This document shows positions 8,813-17,239 of a DNA stretch of 64,000 bases, piece by piece (position 1 is the stretch's first letter; each line of letters starts with the position of its first letter). The stretch spans positions 372,001-436,000 of the forward strand of contig NZ_SLZK01000006.1 of assembly GCF_004341105.1 (NCBI RefSeq). The letters run 5' to 3'. The notes below the pieces were generated by a model. That model was not told the DNA's origin, ran no database searches, and saw nothing but the letters and a program-made list of their open reading frames with translations. Source of the stretch: Rhizobium sp. BK418 (lineage in GTDB: Bacteria > Pseudomonadota > Alphaproteobacteria > Rhizobiales > Rhizobiaceae). Made by a program: the position numbers and the translations under genes.

Positions 8813-9505
8813 TCAGTCAGGCTCGCGGAGCCGGTAGCCGACACCGGTCTCGGTGGTGATATAGTGCGGTTGGTCCGGGATCTGCTCGACCTTTTGCCGC
8901 AGCTGGCGCACGTAGACGCGCAGATACTGCACGTCTGCCGCCGGACCCCACACCTGCTTCAAAAGAAATTGATGCGTCAGCACCTTGCCGGCATGCTGGG
9001 CGAGCACGCGTAGGATGTCGTATTCCTTCGGGGACAGCTTGATCTCCTTGCCGTCCACCTTGACGATGCGCTTGACGAGATCGATCGACAGGCCTCCCGT
9101 CTGGAAAATCGCCTTTTCTCCCTGCTGTTGCAGCCGGTGACGAAGTGCCACGCGGATACGGGCACCCAGTTCGTTGACGCCGAAGGGTTTCGTCACATAA
9201 TCGTCGGCACCGCTTTCCAGCGCCTTGACGATGCCAGCCTCGTCGGTACGGCTTGAGAGGATGACGACAGGCATGATGAGTCCGCCCTCGCGCCATTCCT
9301 GCAAAAGGTCGTGGCCCGGCATGTCGGGAAGGCCGAGATCGAGCAGGATGAGATCGGGCTGGTCGTCCTTGACGGACTGGCGGGCCGCCCCGGCATTCGG
9401 CGCTTCATGAACTTCATAGCCTTGCGCAGTGAGGCCGACGCGTAAAAGCTTGCGGATCGGGGGCTCGTCGTCAACGACGAGAATCTTGACGGCTGAACCG
9501 GTCAT
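8813..9505 (-). CDS. kdpE: KdpE response regulator
   Basis: OmpR/PhoB-type transcription activator of the kdp operon. The receiver domain starts KILVVDDEPPIRKLLRVGL and carries the phosphorylated Asp at about residue 56 in LILLDLGLPD. The C-terminal winged helix covers about residues 130-228 (KLSPKEYDILRVLAQHAGKV and YLRVYVRQLRQKVE). The 230 residues are normal for KdpE. Its ATG overlaps the kdpD stop as ATGA, showing translational coupling with its kinase. Confidence 0.95.
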   Translation of the reverse strand: MTGSAVKILVVDDEPPIRKLLRVGLTAQGYEVHEAPNAGAARQSVKDDQPDLILLDLGLPDMPGHDLLQEWREGGLIMPVVILSSRTDEAGIVKALESGADDYVTKPFGVNELGARIRVALRHRLQQQGEKAIFQTGGLSIDLVKRIVKVDGKEIKLSPKEYDILRVLAQHAGKVLTHQFLLKQVWGPAADVQYLRVYVRQLRQKVEQIPDQPHYITTETGVGYRLREPD

Positions 9506-12210
9506 TTGAGTTCATCCAGTTTTGGAATGCCATTCGGTTTGGGAAGGCGGATGGTGAAAACGGCTCCGGACCGGTCGGTCCGGTTGCCGGCCGTGATCGT
9601 CCCGCCCATCGCCTCGATGAAGCCCCGACATATGGAAAGGCCGAGGCCGGTGCCGGCGCGTACCTGATCGCCCTTGCGCACACGGTAGAAGGTGTCGAAG
9701 ACACGGGTGAGGTCTACGGGAGGAATGCCAGGACCTTCGTCGGAGACCTGTACGACGACATTATCGGCATCCGCCCAACCTTCGATGCGGATGACGGAGC
9801 CCTCGGGCGCGTATTTTGCGGCGTTGTCAAGCAGGTTGAAGAGGACCTGCTCGAAGAGAACGGGATCGACGCGGATCATGGGCAGGTCGGCGGGGATCGT
9901 CATTTCCGTCCGGTGACGGTCGAGAATCTTGGCAGCGCGGCGCAGTGCGCTGCCAGCGATGTCGCCGGCATAATGCAGCGCATAATTCGGCTCCATGGCA
10001 CCGGATTCGATCTTCGTCATGTCGAGCAGATTGGCGATGAAGCGGTTGAGGCGCTCGGATTCATCGACGACGGTCGAGAGAAGGTCAGTGCGGTCCTCCG
10101 CAGTCATGGAATCGAAATAGTCGCGGAGCGTGCCGGACGCGCCGAGGATCGCCGCGAGCGGCGTCTTCAGATCATGCGAGATGGACGTCAGCAGGGCCGA
10201 ACGCAGGCGATCTGCTTCCGCCGCAAGCTTGGCGCGATCGACATCGGCGACGAGCTGTACGCGTTCGATGGCGAGCGCTGCCTGATCCGCCAGGGCATCC
10301 AGAAGACGTTGCTGCTCGGGCGTCAGTAGCGGGCCGTCGCGACGGTCGCTGTCGAGGCCGATGACGCCGACCGCCGTGCGGCCGGTGCGCAGCGGCACAT
10401 AGAGGCGCTTGGCGCCCGGCAGCGTATCGGCGCCGCGCCCGGCGGCATGATTGTGCTCCCACGCCCAACGAGCCGCGGCAATATCGGCATCGTCAAGCGT
10501 ATCGTCAGGCGGATAGCCGGCCTTGACCGCGATGGAGCCTTCTTCGGGAAGGAGCAGAACGACACGCACCCTGAGCATGGAGGCGAGCTGAAAGGCGGTC
10601 GCCCAGAGAACGTCATCCAGTGTGCCGGTTCCGGCGAGCTTCTTGGAAAAGAGATAGAGATTTTCGGTCGTCCGCGCCCTTTGACGGGCAGCCGCCGCCT
10701 GACGCTGCACCGTCGCCGTGAGATTTGAGGCGATAATGGCGACGCCGAGGAAGAAGAAGAGCGCCAGCACGCTTTCTGGATCGCTGATCGTCAGCGTGTA
10801 GCGCGGCGGCAGGAAAAAGAAGTTGAAGGAGAGGGCACTGAGGATACAGCTATAAAGTGCCGGCCGTAGGCCATGGATGACGGCTGAGGTCAGAACCGCC
10901 ATCAGGAAAACGAGCGCAAGATTGCGCACGTCGAGCACCTGATCGAGCACCACACCGACAGCCAGCGCAATCGCGACATAGGCTGTCGAGACGAGATAGG
11001 CCCTGAAATTCAGCGTCGGGACGCTCGGGGCCGCCTTGACGCCGCGCTGCGAAGCCGTGTCTTTCTCGTTCCCGGAGATGACGTGGACGCTGATATCGCC
11101 GGCCTGCCGGATGAGCTCGTCGGTCGTCGAGCGGCTCCACCATTCGCGCCATGTTGGCTTCTTTGGTGCGCCGATGACGATGTGGGTAACATTGTTGGCG
11201 GTGGCGTGGCGCACCAGTTCCTCGGTCACCTCGCGGCCGGGAATGGTGATGGCCTCGCCGCCGAGCTGCTCAGCCAGCCTCAAAGTGGCGGCGATCGTAT
11301 CGCGCTGCGTTTCTGAAAGATTGATGGAGCGGTTGGTCTCGATGTAGACGGCTGCCCAGGGAGCGCGCAGGCGCGCAGCCATGCGTGAGGCGTAGCGCAC
11401 GAGCGAGGCGGAGCGGGGATGGTCGTCGATCGACACCAGCACGCGTTCGCCGGCAGCCCATGGGCCGGAAATGGCATGCGCCTGCATATGGGTCAGCAGC
11501 TGGTCGTCGACCCTCTGGGCGGTCTTTCGCAGTGCAAGTTCGCGCAATGCGGTCAGGTTGCCGGGCGTGAAGTAGTTCGTCAGCGCCCGCTCGGCGGTCT
11601 TTGCCACATAGACCTTTCCGTCATGAAGGCGCTTGATCAGGTCGTCGGGCGTCAGGTCGATGATTTCGATATCGTCGGCCATGTCGATCACGGAATCCGG
11701 TACGGTTTCGCGCACCCGGATGCGGGTGATCTGCGAAACGACGTCGTTCAGGCTTTCGACATGCTGGATGTTCAGCGTCGAATAGACGTCGATGCCTCGG
11801 TCAAGCAGTTCCTTGACGTCGAGATAGCGCTTCGGATGGCGGCTGCCTTCGGCATTGGTATGGGCAAGCTCATCGACAAGAACGAGGTCGGGCTTGCGGG
11901 CAAGGATGGCGTCGAGATCCATCTCTTCGAGCGACTGGCCGCGATAGGCGATCTTCACACGCGGAACGATCTCGAACCCGGCGAGCAGCGCCTCGGTTTC
12001 CTTGCGGCCGTGGGTCTCGACAACACCGATAACGACATCAAATCCATCGGACATCTTGGCGCGGCCGGAGACGAGCATTTCATAAGTCTTGCCGACGCCC
12101 GGTGCAGCGCCGAGGAAGATCTTGAGGCGCCCGCGCGACTCCGCCCGGGCCTTTTCGAGGAGCGCATCGGGCGAGGGCCTGCCGGCCTGGTCGCGGTTGT
12201 CGTCTGGCAT
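9502..12210 (-). CDS. kdpD: KdpD potassium-sensing histidine kinase
   Basis: Membrane sensor kinase that phosphorylates KdpE when K+ is scarce. Domains in order: N-terminal KdpD domain with Walker A GAAPGVGKTYEML (about residues 33-45) and DLVLVDELAHTN; a universal-stress-like domain (residues 250-370, with VLVSIDDHPRSA); four membrane helices near residues 400-500; a GAF-like segment; HisKA with the phospho-accepting His in SISHDLKTPLAAILGA near residue 678; and an HATPase with NLLDNAAKYAPEGS and DEGPGIP. The 902 residues match full-length KdpD. It is separated from kdpC by 64 bases that include a stem-loop. Confidence 0.95.
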   Translation of the reverse strand: MPDDNRDQAGRPSPDALLEKARAESRGRLKIFLGAAPGVGKTYEMLVSGRAKMSDGFDVVIGVVETHGRKETEALLAGFEIVPRVKIAYRGQSLEEMDLDAILARKPDLVLVDELAHTNAEGSRHPKRYLDVKELLDRGIDVYSTLNIQHVESLNDVVSQITRIRVRETVPDSVIDMADDIEIIDLTPDDLIKRLHDGKVYVAKTAERALTNYFTPGNLTALRELALRKTAQRVDDQLLTHMQAHAISGPWAAGERVLVSIDDHPRSASLVRYASRMAARLRAPWAAVYIETNRSINLSETQRDTIAATLRLAEQLGGEAITIPGREVTEELVRHATANNVTHIVIGAPKKPTWREWWSRSTTDELIRQAGDISVHVISGNEKDTASQRGVKAAPSVPTLNFRAYLVSTAYVAIALAVGVVLDQVLDVRNLALVFLMAVLTSAVIHGLRPALYSCILSALSFNFFFLPPRYTLTISDPESVLALFFFLGVAIIASNLTATVQRQAAAARQRARTTENLYLFSKKLAGTGTLDDVLWATAFQLASMLRVRVVLLLPEEGSIAVKAGYPPDDTLDDADIAAARWAWEHNHAAGRGADTLPGAKRLYVPLRTGRTAVGVIGLDSDRRDGPLLTPEQQRLLDALADQAALAIERVQLVADVDRAKLAAEADRLRSALLTSISHDLKTPLAAILGASGTLRDYFDSMTAEDRTDLLSTVVDESERLNRFIANLLDMTKIESGAMEPNYALHYAGDIAGSALRRAAKILDRHRTEMTIPADLPMIRVDPVLFEQVLFNLLDNAAKYAPEGSVIRIEGWADADNVVVQVSDEGPGIPPVDLTRVFDTFYRVRKGDQVRAGTGLGLSICRGFIEAMGGTITAGNRTDRSGAVFTIRLPKPNGIPKLDELK

Positions 12211-12235
12211 GCAGTTCGGTCTTTCTTTACGAGCA

Positions 12236-12266
12236 AGCCCCGGCCCGCCTGCAGCGCTCCGGGGCT
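12236..12266 (-). other. Stem-loop between kdpC and kdpD
   Basis: AGCCCCGG pairs perfectly with CCGGGGCT across a 15-base loop in the 64-base kdpC-kdpD gap. No T-run follows, so a full terminator is unlikely. It may lower readthrough or protect the kdpFABC mRNA end, setting pump genes above sensor genes. This is an inference from structure only. Confidence 0.4.
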
Positions 12267-12274
12267 CTCAACCT

Positions 12275-12844
12275 TTACTGAGTCATAGAAGCATCAAGGC
12301 TCTGGTTCAACGCCAGAACATTGACGGTCGGCTCGCCGAGCACGCCGAGTTCGCGGCCGCTGACGGCTGCATCGACCAGCGCCTTGACCTTGGCTTCATC
12401 GACGCCGCGCGCCTTGGCGACGCGCGGAACCTGGAAGTAGGCGGCATCGGGCGAGATATGCGGATCGAGGCCGCTGCCCGAAGCAGTGACGAGGTCGGCG
12501 GGAACCTCGGCATTGGGGTTGGCTGCCTTGGCAGCTTCATAGTCGCCCTTCACACGGTCGATCAGCTTTTGGCTGGTTGGGCCGAGGTTGGAGCCGGAGG
12601 AGGCGGCGGCATTGTAGCCATCGCCGGCGGCGGACGGCCGGCCGTGGAAATATTTGTCGCTGGTGAAGGCCTGGCCAATCAGTCTGGAGCCGATGACCTG
12701 CCCGTCCTTTTCGATGAGGCTGCCGTTCGCCTGAGAAGGGAAGAGCGCCTGGGCGACTCCCGTCATGGCGAGCGGATAGAGGAGACCGGTGATGGCCGTG
12801 GTGGCAACGATCATGACGATTGCCGGGCGAAGTTCTTTAAGCAT
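12275..12844 (-). CDS. kdpC: Potassium-transporting ATPase subunit KdpC
   Basis: Small single-helix subunit that stabilises the KdpFABC pump. The N-terminal membrane anchor (AIVMIVATTAITGLLYPLAM) is followed by the KdpC periplasmic domain with GSRLIGQAFTSDKYFHGRPSA and DLVTASGSGLDPHISPDAA, the two best conserved stretches. The length of 189 residues is normal. It starts 11 bases after kdpB, within one transcript. Confidence 0.95.
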   Translation of the reverse strand: MLKELRPAIVMIVATTAITGLLYPLAMTGVAQALFPSQANGSLIEKDGQVIGSRLIGQAFTSDKYFHGRPSAAGDGYNAAASSGSNLGPTSQKLIDRVKGDYEAAKAANPNAEVPADLVTASGSGLDPHISPDAAYFQVPRVAKARGVDEAKVKALVDAAVSGRELGVLGEPTVNVLALNQSLDASMTQ

Positions 12845-12855
12845 TGGATATCTCC

Positions 12856-14916
12856 TTAGGCGAGGCCGACAGTGGTGATGGCGATGTCAATCGCCTTGAT
12901 GCCGACGAAGGGGACGATGATGCCGCCGAGACCGTAGATCAGCAGGTTGCGGGAGAGCAGCGCACCGGCCCCGATCGGGCGGTAACGGACACCCTTCAGT
13001 GAGAGCGGAATGAGCGCGATGATGATCAGCGCGTTGAAGATGATCGCCGACAGGATGGCGCTCTGCGGCGTGGCGAGACCCATGATGTTGAGCACGCCGA
13101 GCTGCGGATAGAAGGTCAGGAACATCGCGGGGATGATGGCGAAATATTTGGCAATGTCGTTGGCGATCGAGAAGGTCGTCAGCGCGCCGCGAGTCATCAG
13201 CAGCTGCTTGCCGATCTCGACGATCTCGATGAGTTTCGTCGGGTCGGAGTCAAGGTCGACCATGTTGCCGGCTTCTCGGGCTGCAACGGTGCCGGTGTTC
13301 ATGGCAACGCCGACGTCAGCCTGAGCGAGAGCCGGCGCATCGTTCGTGCCGTCGCCGCACATGGCGACCAGCTTGCCCTTGGCCTGCTCCTCGCGGATCA
13401 GCTGCAGTTTGTTCTCAGGCGTTGCCTGGGCGAGGAAGTCGTCCACGCCGGCTTCGGCTGCAATTGCCGCTGCCGTCATCGAATTGTCGCCGGTAATCAT
13501 GACGGTGCGGATGCCCATGCGGCGCAGCTCGTTGAAACGCTCGCGGATGCCGCCCTTGACGATATCCTTGAGCTGGATGATGCCAAGCAACCTGCCGTCG
13601 CGAGCAACGGCAAGTGGCGTGCCGCCGGCCTTAGCGATCTCGTCGGAGATCGACTGCAATTCGCGAACGACTTCGGCGCCGTTCTTCGAGGAAGCGTCAC
13701 CATTGACATAGGAGAGCACCGCATCGACGGCACCCTTGCGGATCGAGGAGCCTTCGAGGTCGACGCCGCTCATGCGGGTTTGAGCGGTGAAGGGCACGAA
13801 AGTGGCCTTCAGGCCCGCCATATCGCGACCGCGGATAGCGTACCTTTCCTTGGCGAGTACGACGATGGAACGTCCTTCTGGCGTTTCGTCGGCGAGCGAG
13901 GCAAGCTGGGCCGCATCTGCGAGGTCCTGTTCGGAGACGCCACGGACCGGGCGGAAGCTGGTTGCCTGGCGGTTGCCCAGCGTGATCGTACCGGTCTTGT
14001 CGAGCAGCAGCGTATCGACGTCACCGGCGGCTTCGACGGCGCGGCCGGACATGGCGAGTACGTTGAAGCGGACGAGGCGGTCCATGCCGGCGATACCGAT
14101 CGCCGAGAGCAGCGCACCGATGGTAGTCGGGATCAGCGTGACGAAAAGGGCAACGAGCACGATGATCGGGATCGAGCCGCCAGCATAGGCCGCAAAGCTC
14201 GGGATCGTCGCCGTGGCGAGCACGAAGATGAGCGTCATGCCTGCTAGCAGAATATTGAGCGCGATTTCGTTCGGCGTCTTCTGGCGCTCGGCACCTTCGA
14301 CGAGCGAGATCATGCGGTCGAGGAAGGTCGAGCCGGCGGCCGCAGTGATGCGTACGCGGATCCAGTCGGAGAGAACCTGCGTGCCGCCGGTGACAGCTGA
14401 GCGGTCACCGCCGGATTCGCGGATGACTGGCGCGGACTCACCGGTGATGGCCGCTTCATTGACCGAGGCGACGCCTTCGACGACTTCACCGTCCGAGGGG
14501 ATGATATCGCCGGCTTCGACGAGAACGACGTCGCCGACCTTCAGGCTCGTGCCCGGCACCATGCGGTAGCCGCTGCCGTTGTTGGCGGTCAAGAGCTTCG
14601 CCTGGGTTTCGGTGCGCGCCTTGCGTAGCGAGTCGGCCTGCGCCTTGCCGCGGCCTTCGGCTACCGCTTCGGCGAAGTTGGCAAAGAGTACGGTGAACCA
14701 GAGCCAGAGGTTGATCTGGAAGGAGAAGCCGAGATTGCCGCTACCTGAAACGAGATCGCGCAGGAACAGGACTGTGGTCAGTGCCGAGACCGTGGCCACG
14801 ACGAACATGACCGGGTTCTTGGCGAGGGTGCGCGGGTTGAGCTTGGTGAAAGCGGCACCCACCGCCGGAATGAGAATGCGAGAATCAAGGATGCTCGCGG
14901 ATTTTGCCTGGCTCAT
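12856..14916 (-). CDS. kdpB: Potassium-transporting P-type ATPase subunit KdpB
   Basis: Catalytic P-type ATPase of the high-affinity K+ pump. The phosphorylation motif LLLDKTGTITLGNR lies near residue 305, the TGES actuator loop at AITGESAPVI near 155, and the hinge at MCGDGTNDAPALAQADVGVAM near 515. Seven membrane helices are recognisable. The length of 686 residues matches KdpB. A 51-codon ORF lies in the 212-base gap between kdpA and this gene, so the usual tight kdpA-kdpB junction is interrupted. Confidence 0.96.
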   Translation of the reverse strand: MSQAKSASILDSRILIPAVGAAFTKLNPRTLAKNPVMFVVATVSALTTVLFLRDLVSGSGNLGFSFQINLWLWFTVLFANFAEAVAEGRGKAQADSLRKARTETQAKLLTANNGSGYRMVPGTSLKVGDVVLVEAGDIIPSDGEVVEGVASVNEAAITGESAPVIRESGGDRSAVTGGTQVLSDWIRVRITAAAGSTFLDRMISLVEGAERQKTPNEIALNILLAGMTLIFVLATATIPSFAAYAGGSIPIIVLVALFVTLIPTTIGALLSAIGIAGMDRLVRFNVLAMSGRAVEAAGDVDTLLLDKTGTITLGNRQATSFRPVRGVSEQDLADAAQLASLADETPEGRSIVVLAKERYAIRGRDMAGLKATFVPFTAQTRMSGVDLEGSSIRKGAVDAVLSYVNGDASSKNGAEVVRELQSISDEIAKAGGTPLAVARDGRLLGIIQLKDIVKGGIRERFNELRRMGIRTVMITGDNSMTAAAIAAEAGVDDFLAQATPENKLQLIREEQAKGKLVAMCGDGTNDAPALAQADVGVAMNTGTVAAREAGNMVDLDSDPTKLIEIVEIGKQLLMTRGALTTFSIANDIAKYFAIIPAMFLTFYPQLGVLNIMGLATPQSAILSAIIFNALIIIALIPLSLKGVRYRPIGAGALLSRNLLIYGLGGIIVPFVGIKAIDIAITTVGLA

Positions 14917-14961
14917 AAGAGACTCCAGCTTTGAAACGAGGATGGCGAACCGGCCGGCCGG

Positions 14962-15117
14962 TCAGCCCTGTAAAATTCTGACTGCGCAGACGACGACGAG
15001 CAGGCCTGCCATCATCACCAGGATGATGTCGGAAGCGCGCGGCATCCGCTGGGCTTCACGCCCCGGCAGACCGGGACGTGGATGGAAGGCTTTTCGCAGC
15101 CTGTGGCGCACGAGCAT
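14962..15117 (-). CDS. Small membrane protein ORF between kdpA and kdpB (51 codons)
   Basis: Not annotated in any family I recognise. The ATG at 15117 is preceded by GAGGG with 8-base spacing, and that site overlaps the kdpA stop, the layout of a coupled operon gene. The product begins with a strongly basic half (MLVRHRLRKAFHPRPG...) and ends in one hydrophobic helix, IILVMMAGLLVVVCAVRILQ, so a one-pass membrane peptide is likely. Its stop lies 46 bases before the kdpB ATG. A role with the Kdp pump is only suggested by position; it could also be a spacer ORF translated without function. Confidence 0.55.
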   Translation of the reverse strand: MLVRHRLRKAFHPRPGLPGREAQRMPRASDIILVMMAGLLVVVCAVRILQG

Positions 15118-15128
15118 TGGCTGAGCCC

Positions 15129-16832
15129 TCAGAACGTTTGGCCCGCAAGGCCAACGAGATGCTCGACGACCGGCCCGAGAGCCAGCGCCGGCATGAAGGT
15201 GAGGCCGCCAACGATCAGGATCGTGCCGACGAGCAGTCCGACGAAGAGCGGGCCGTCCGTCGGGAAGGTGCCCGCCGAGGCCGGAACCGTCTTCTTCGCA
15301 ACCAGTGAGCCCGCAATGGCAAGCGCCGGAATGATGACGAGGAAGCGACCCATCAGCATGTCGATGCCGAGCGAGATATTGTACCAGGGCGTATTACCCG
15401 TCAGACCGCCGAAAGCCGAACCGTTGTTGGCCGCACCCGACGTGTAGGCATAGAGGATTTCGGAGAAGCCGTGCGGGCCGTCGGTGCCGACGGAGGCGAC
15501 AGCCGAAGGCATCACGGTGGCAATGGCAGTGAAGACCAGCATCGCGAGCGGCAGGCAGAGGATGGCGAGAACGGCCATCTTCATTTCCTTCGACTCGATC
15601 TTCTTTCCGAGATATTCCGGCGTGCGGCCGACCATCAGACCTGCCACGAAGACGGCAACGATGATGAAGAGCAGAATGCCGTAGAAGCCGGCACCGACAC
15701 CGCCGACGATGATTTCGCCGAGCTGCATGTTGATGAGCGGAATCAGGCCGCCGAGTGCGGTGAACGAACCGTGCATGGCATTGACTGCGCCGCAAGATGC
15801 GGCCGTAGTGATGACCGCAAATAGCGAGGACATGGCAACGCCGAAGCGGACCTCCTTGCCTTCCATGTTGCCGCCCTGCAGGCCGAAGGCATGCATCAAC
15901 GGGTTACCGGCAGCCTCTGCCCAATAGGTGATGCCGACGCCGACGATGAAGAGGACGCCCATCGCAGCCAGGATCGCCCAGCCCTGACGCTGGTTGCCGA
16001 CCATGCGGCCGAAGACGTTGGTCAGTGCCGCGCCGATCGCGAAGATCGAGACCATCTGGATGAGGTTGGAGAACGCATCCGGGTTTTCGAAAGGATGAGC
16101 GGAGTTGACATTGAAGAAACCGCCGCCATTGGTGCCGAGCATCTTGATGGCGAGCTGCGAGGCAACGGGGCCGACAGCGATCGTCTGCTTGGCGCCTTCA
16201 AGCGTCGTCGCATCAACATAAGGGCCGAGCGTCTGCGGAACTCCGAGCCAGACATAGGCAAGCGTCAGCACAATGCAGACTGGCAGCAGGATATAGAGGG
16301 TGGCGCGGATCACATCGACCCAGAAGTTGCCGATCGCCTTGCCCGATGCGCGCGAGAAGGCGCGGATGAAGGCTACGGCGATTGCCATGCCAGTCGCAGC
16401 CGACACGAAATTTTGAACCGTAAGGCCCATCATCTGAGTCAGGTAAGACATGGTGCTTTCGCCGCCGTAATTCTGCCAATTCGTATTGGTGACGAAGCTG
16501 ACGGCGGTATTGAATGAAAGCTGCTCAGGCACCGCGGCCATGCCGGCCGGGTTATAGGGCAGCGCGCCCTGCAGACGCATAAGCGCGTAAAGCACGATGA
16601 CGCCGAGCAGGTTGAACATCAGCATGGCGAAGGCATAGGAGGTCCAGTGCTGATCTTCGTGCTCGCTGGTGCCGGCAACGGCGTAAAGTCCCCGTTCGAT
16701 TGGAACGAGGACCGGTGAAAGGAATGTGCGCTCGCCATTGAAGACACGCGTCATGTAACCGCCGAGCGGTTTGACGAGCACGAGGATGATCCCGCAGTAG
16801 AGCAGGATCTGAAGCCATCCGTTGAGGGTCAT
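15129..16832 (-). CDS. kdpA: Potassium-transporting ATPase subunit KdpA
   Basis: K+-channel-like subunit carrying the selectivity filter of the pump. The 567 residues have about ten hydrophobic segments and the four filter-type loops seen as TNTNWQNYGGEST, GTNGGGFFNVNSAHPFENP, CGAVNAMHGSFTALGG and SGAANNGSAFGGL, all KdpA hallmarks. The ATG at 16832 follows kdpF by 50 bases, with AGTTTCCTCCC giving GGAG-like pairing on the minus strand only weakly. Identity is certain from motifs and neighbours. Confidence 0.96.
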   Translation of the reverse strand: MTLNGWLQILLYCGIILVLVKPLGGYMTRVFNGERTFLSPVLVPIERGLYAVAGTSEHEDQHWTSYAFAMLMFNLLGVIVLYALMRLQGALPYNPAGMAAVPEQLSFNTAVSFVTNTNWQNYGGESTMSYLTQMMGLTVQNFVSAATGMAIAVAFIRAFSRASGKAIGNFWVDVIRATLYILLPVCIVLTLAYVWLGVPQTLGPYVDATTLEGAKQTIAVGPVASQLAIKMLGTNGGGFFNVNSAHPFENPDAFSNLIQMVSIFAIGAALTNVFGRMVGNQRQGWAILAAMGVLFIVGVGITYWAEAAGNPLMHAFGLQGGNMEGKEVRFGVAMSSLFAVITTAASCGAVNAMHGSFTALGGLIPLINMQLGEIIVGGVGAGFYGILLFIIVAVFVAGLMVGRTPEYLGKKIESKEMKMAVLAILCLPLAMLVFTAIATVMPSAVASVGTDGPHGFSEILYAYTSGAANNGSAFGGLTGNTPWYNISLGIDMLMGRFLVIIPALAIAGSLVAKKTVPASAGTFPTDGPLFVGLLVGTILIVGGLTFMPALALGPVVEHLVGLAGQTF

Positions 16833-16882
16833 GGGAGGAAACTTTCAGTATCCGGCTGCTTCAATCAAAAGCGCCGGCTCTT

Positions 16883-16972
16883 TCAGAAACGTTCTGGGCG
16901 GATGAGAGCGTAGGTGAGGTAGACGGTGAGAAACACGGTCACGGCACCACTCAAGACATAATCGAGGGTCAT
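16883..16972 (-). CDS. kdpF: KdpF, small subunit of the potassium pump
   Basis: A 29-residue single-helix peptide: MTLDYVLSGAVTVFLTVYLT then YALIRPERF. The C-terminal R-P-E-R-F is the KdpF signature. AGGAG (16981-16985 on the minus strand) stands 8 bases before the ATG. KdpF lies at the KdpA-KdpB interface and stabilises the complex. Its length is at the family norm. It is easily missed by automatic callers because of its size. Confidence 0.9.
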   Translation of the reverse strand: MTLDYVLSGAVTVFLTVYLTYALIRPERF

Positions 16973-16986
16973 CAATGTTTCTCCTG

Positions 16987-17070
16987 TCACAGCCTGTCGC
17001 AGGCGCACGTGTAGGCAAAGCAAAGCCCGAAAAATATGATTGCAGTGCCGAGTAGAATTATATCCATCAT
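16987..17070 (-). CDS. Small hydrophobic protein ORF heading the kdp operon (27 codons)
   Basis: The reading frame runs ATG-ATG and then DIILLGTAIIFFGLCFAY followed by TCACDRL. The start at 17070 (or 17067) has GGAG about 11 bases upstream, and the stop lies directly before the kdpF ribosome site, so translation of the two is probably coupled. The product is one membrane helix with a short Cys-rich polar tail ending C-D-R-L. From memory, similar tiny ORFs ending in C-(D/E)-R-L precede kdp genes in other proteobacteria, but this could not be searched. Function unknown; a leader peptide or an extra pump subunit are both possible. Confidence 0.6.
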   Translation of the reverse strand: MMDIILLGTAIIFFGLCFAYTCACDRL

Positions 17071-17116
17071 CGATCTTGACTCCGGTTTGTTATTCTTGGA
17101 GTCAGACAAGACAAAG

Positions 17117-17141
17117 GGCGCCATCCCGGCGGGTTGGCACC
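17117..17141 (-). promoter_or_regulatory. Stem-loop in the kdp mRNA leader
   Basis: On the minus strand GGTGCCA-A-CCC pairs with GGG-A-TGGCGCC around a GCC loop (one G-U pair and one A-A mismatch), followed by CTTTGTCTTGTC. It sits inside the predicted 110-base leader, 47 bases before the first small ORF. It could act as an attenuator or just as a leader structure. Confidence 0.4.
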
Positions 17142-17187
17142 TTTTATGCTTTCTGGCGTGGAGATGATCTTTCCGATCTCTCGGACA

Positions 17188-17193
17188 TTAATA
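17188..17193 (-). promoter_or_regulatory. Candidate -10 element of the kdp promoter
   Basis: TATTAA on the minus strand, in the context CATATTAATG. It lies 46 bases downstream of the candidate KdpE box, close to the spacing known for the Escherichia coli kdp promoter. No good -35 is seen (AACCTT at 17-base spacing), as expected for an activator-dependent promoter. Confidence 0.4.
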
Positions 17194-17239
17194 TGCGGCT
17201 AAAGTGCATAAAGGTTCGAGATTGGGCGGGAAGCATCAA

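Noticed and set aside
17117..17141. c-di-AMP (ydaO-type) riboswitch in the kdp leader
   Set aside because: The leader is short with a single hairpin and lacks the long pseudo-symmetric fold; this class is not expected in rhizobia.
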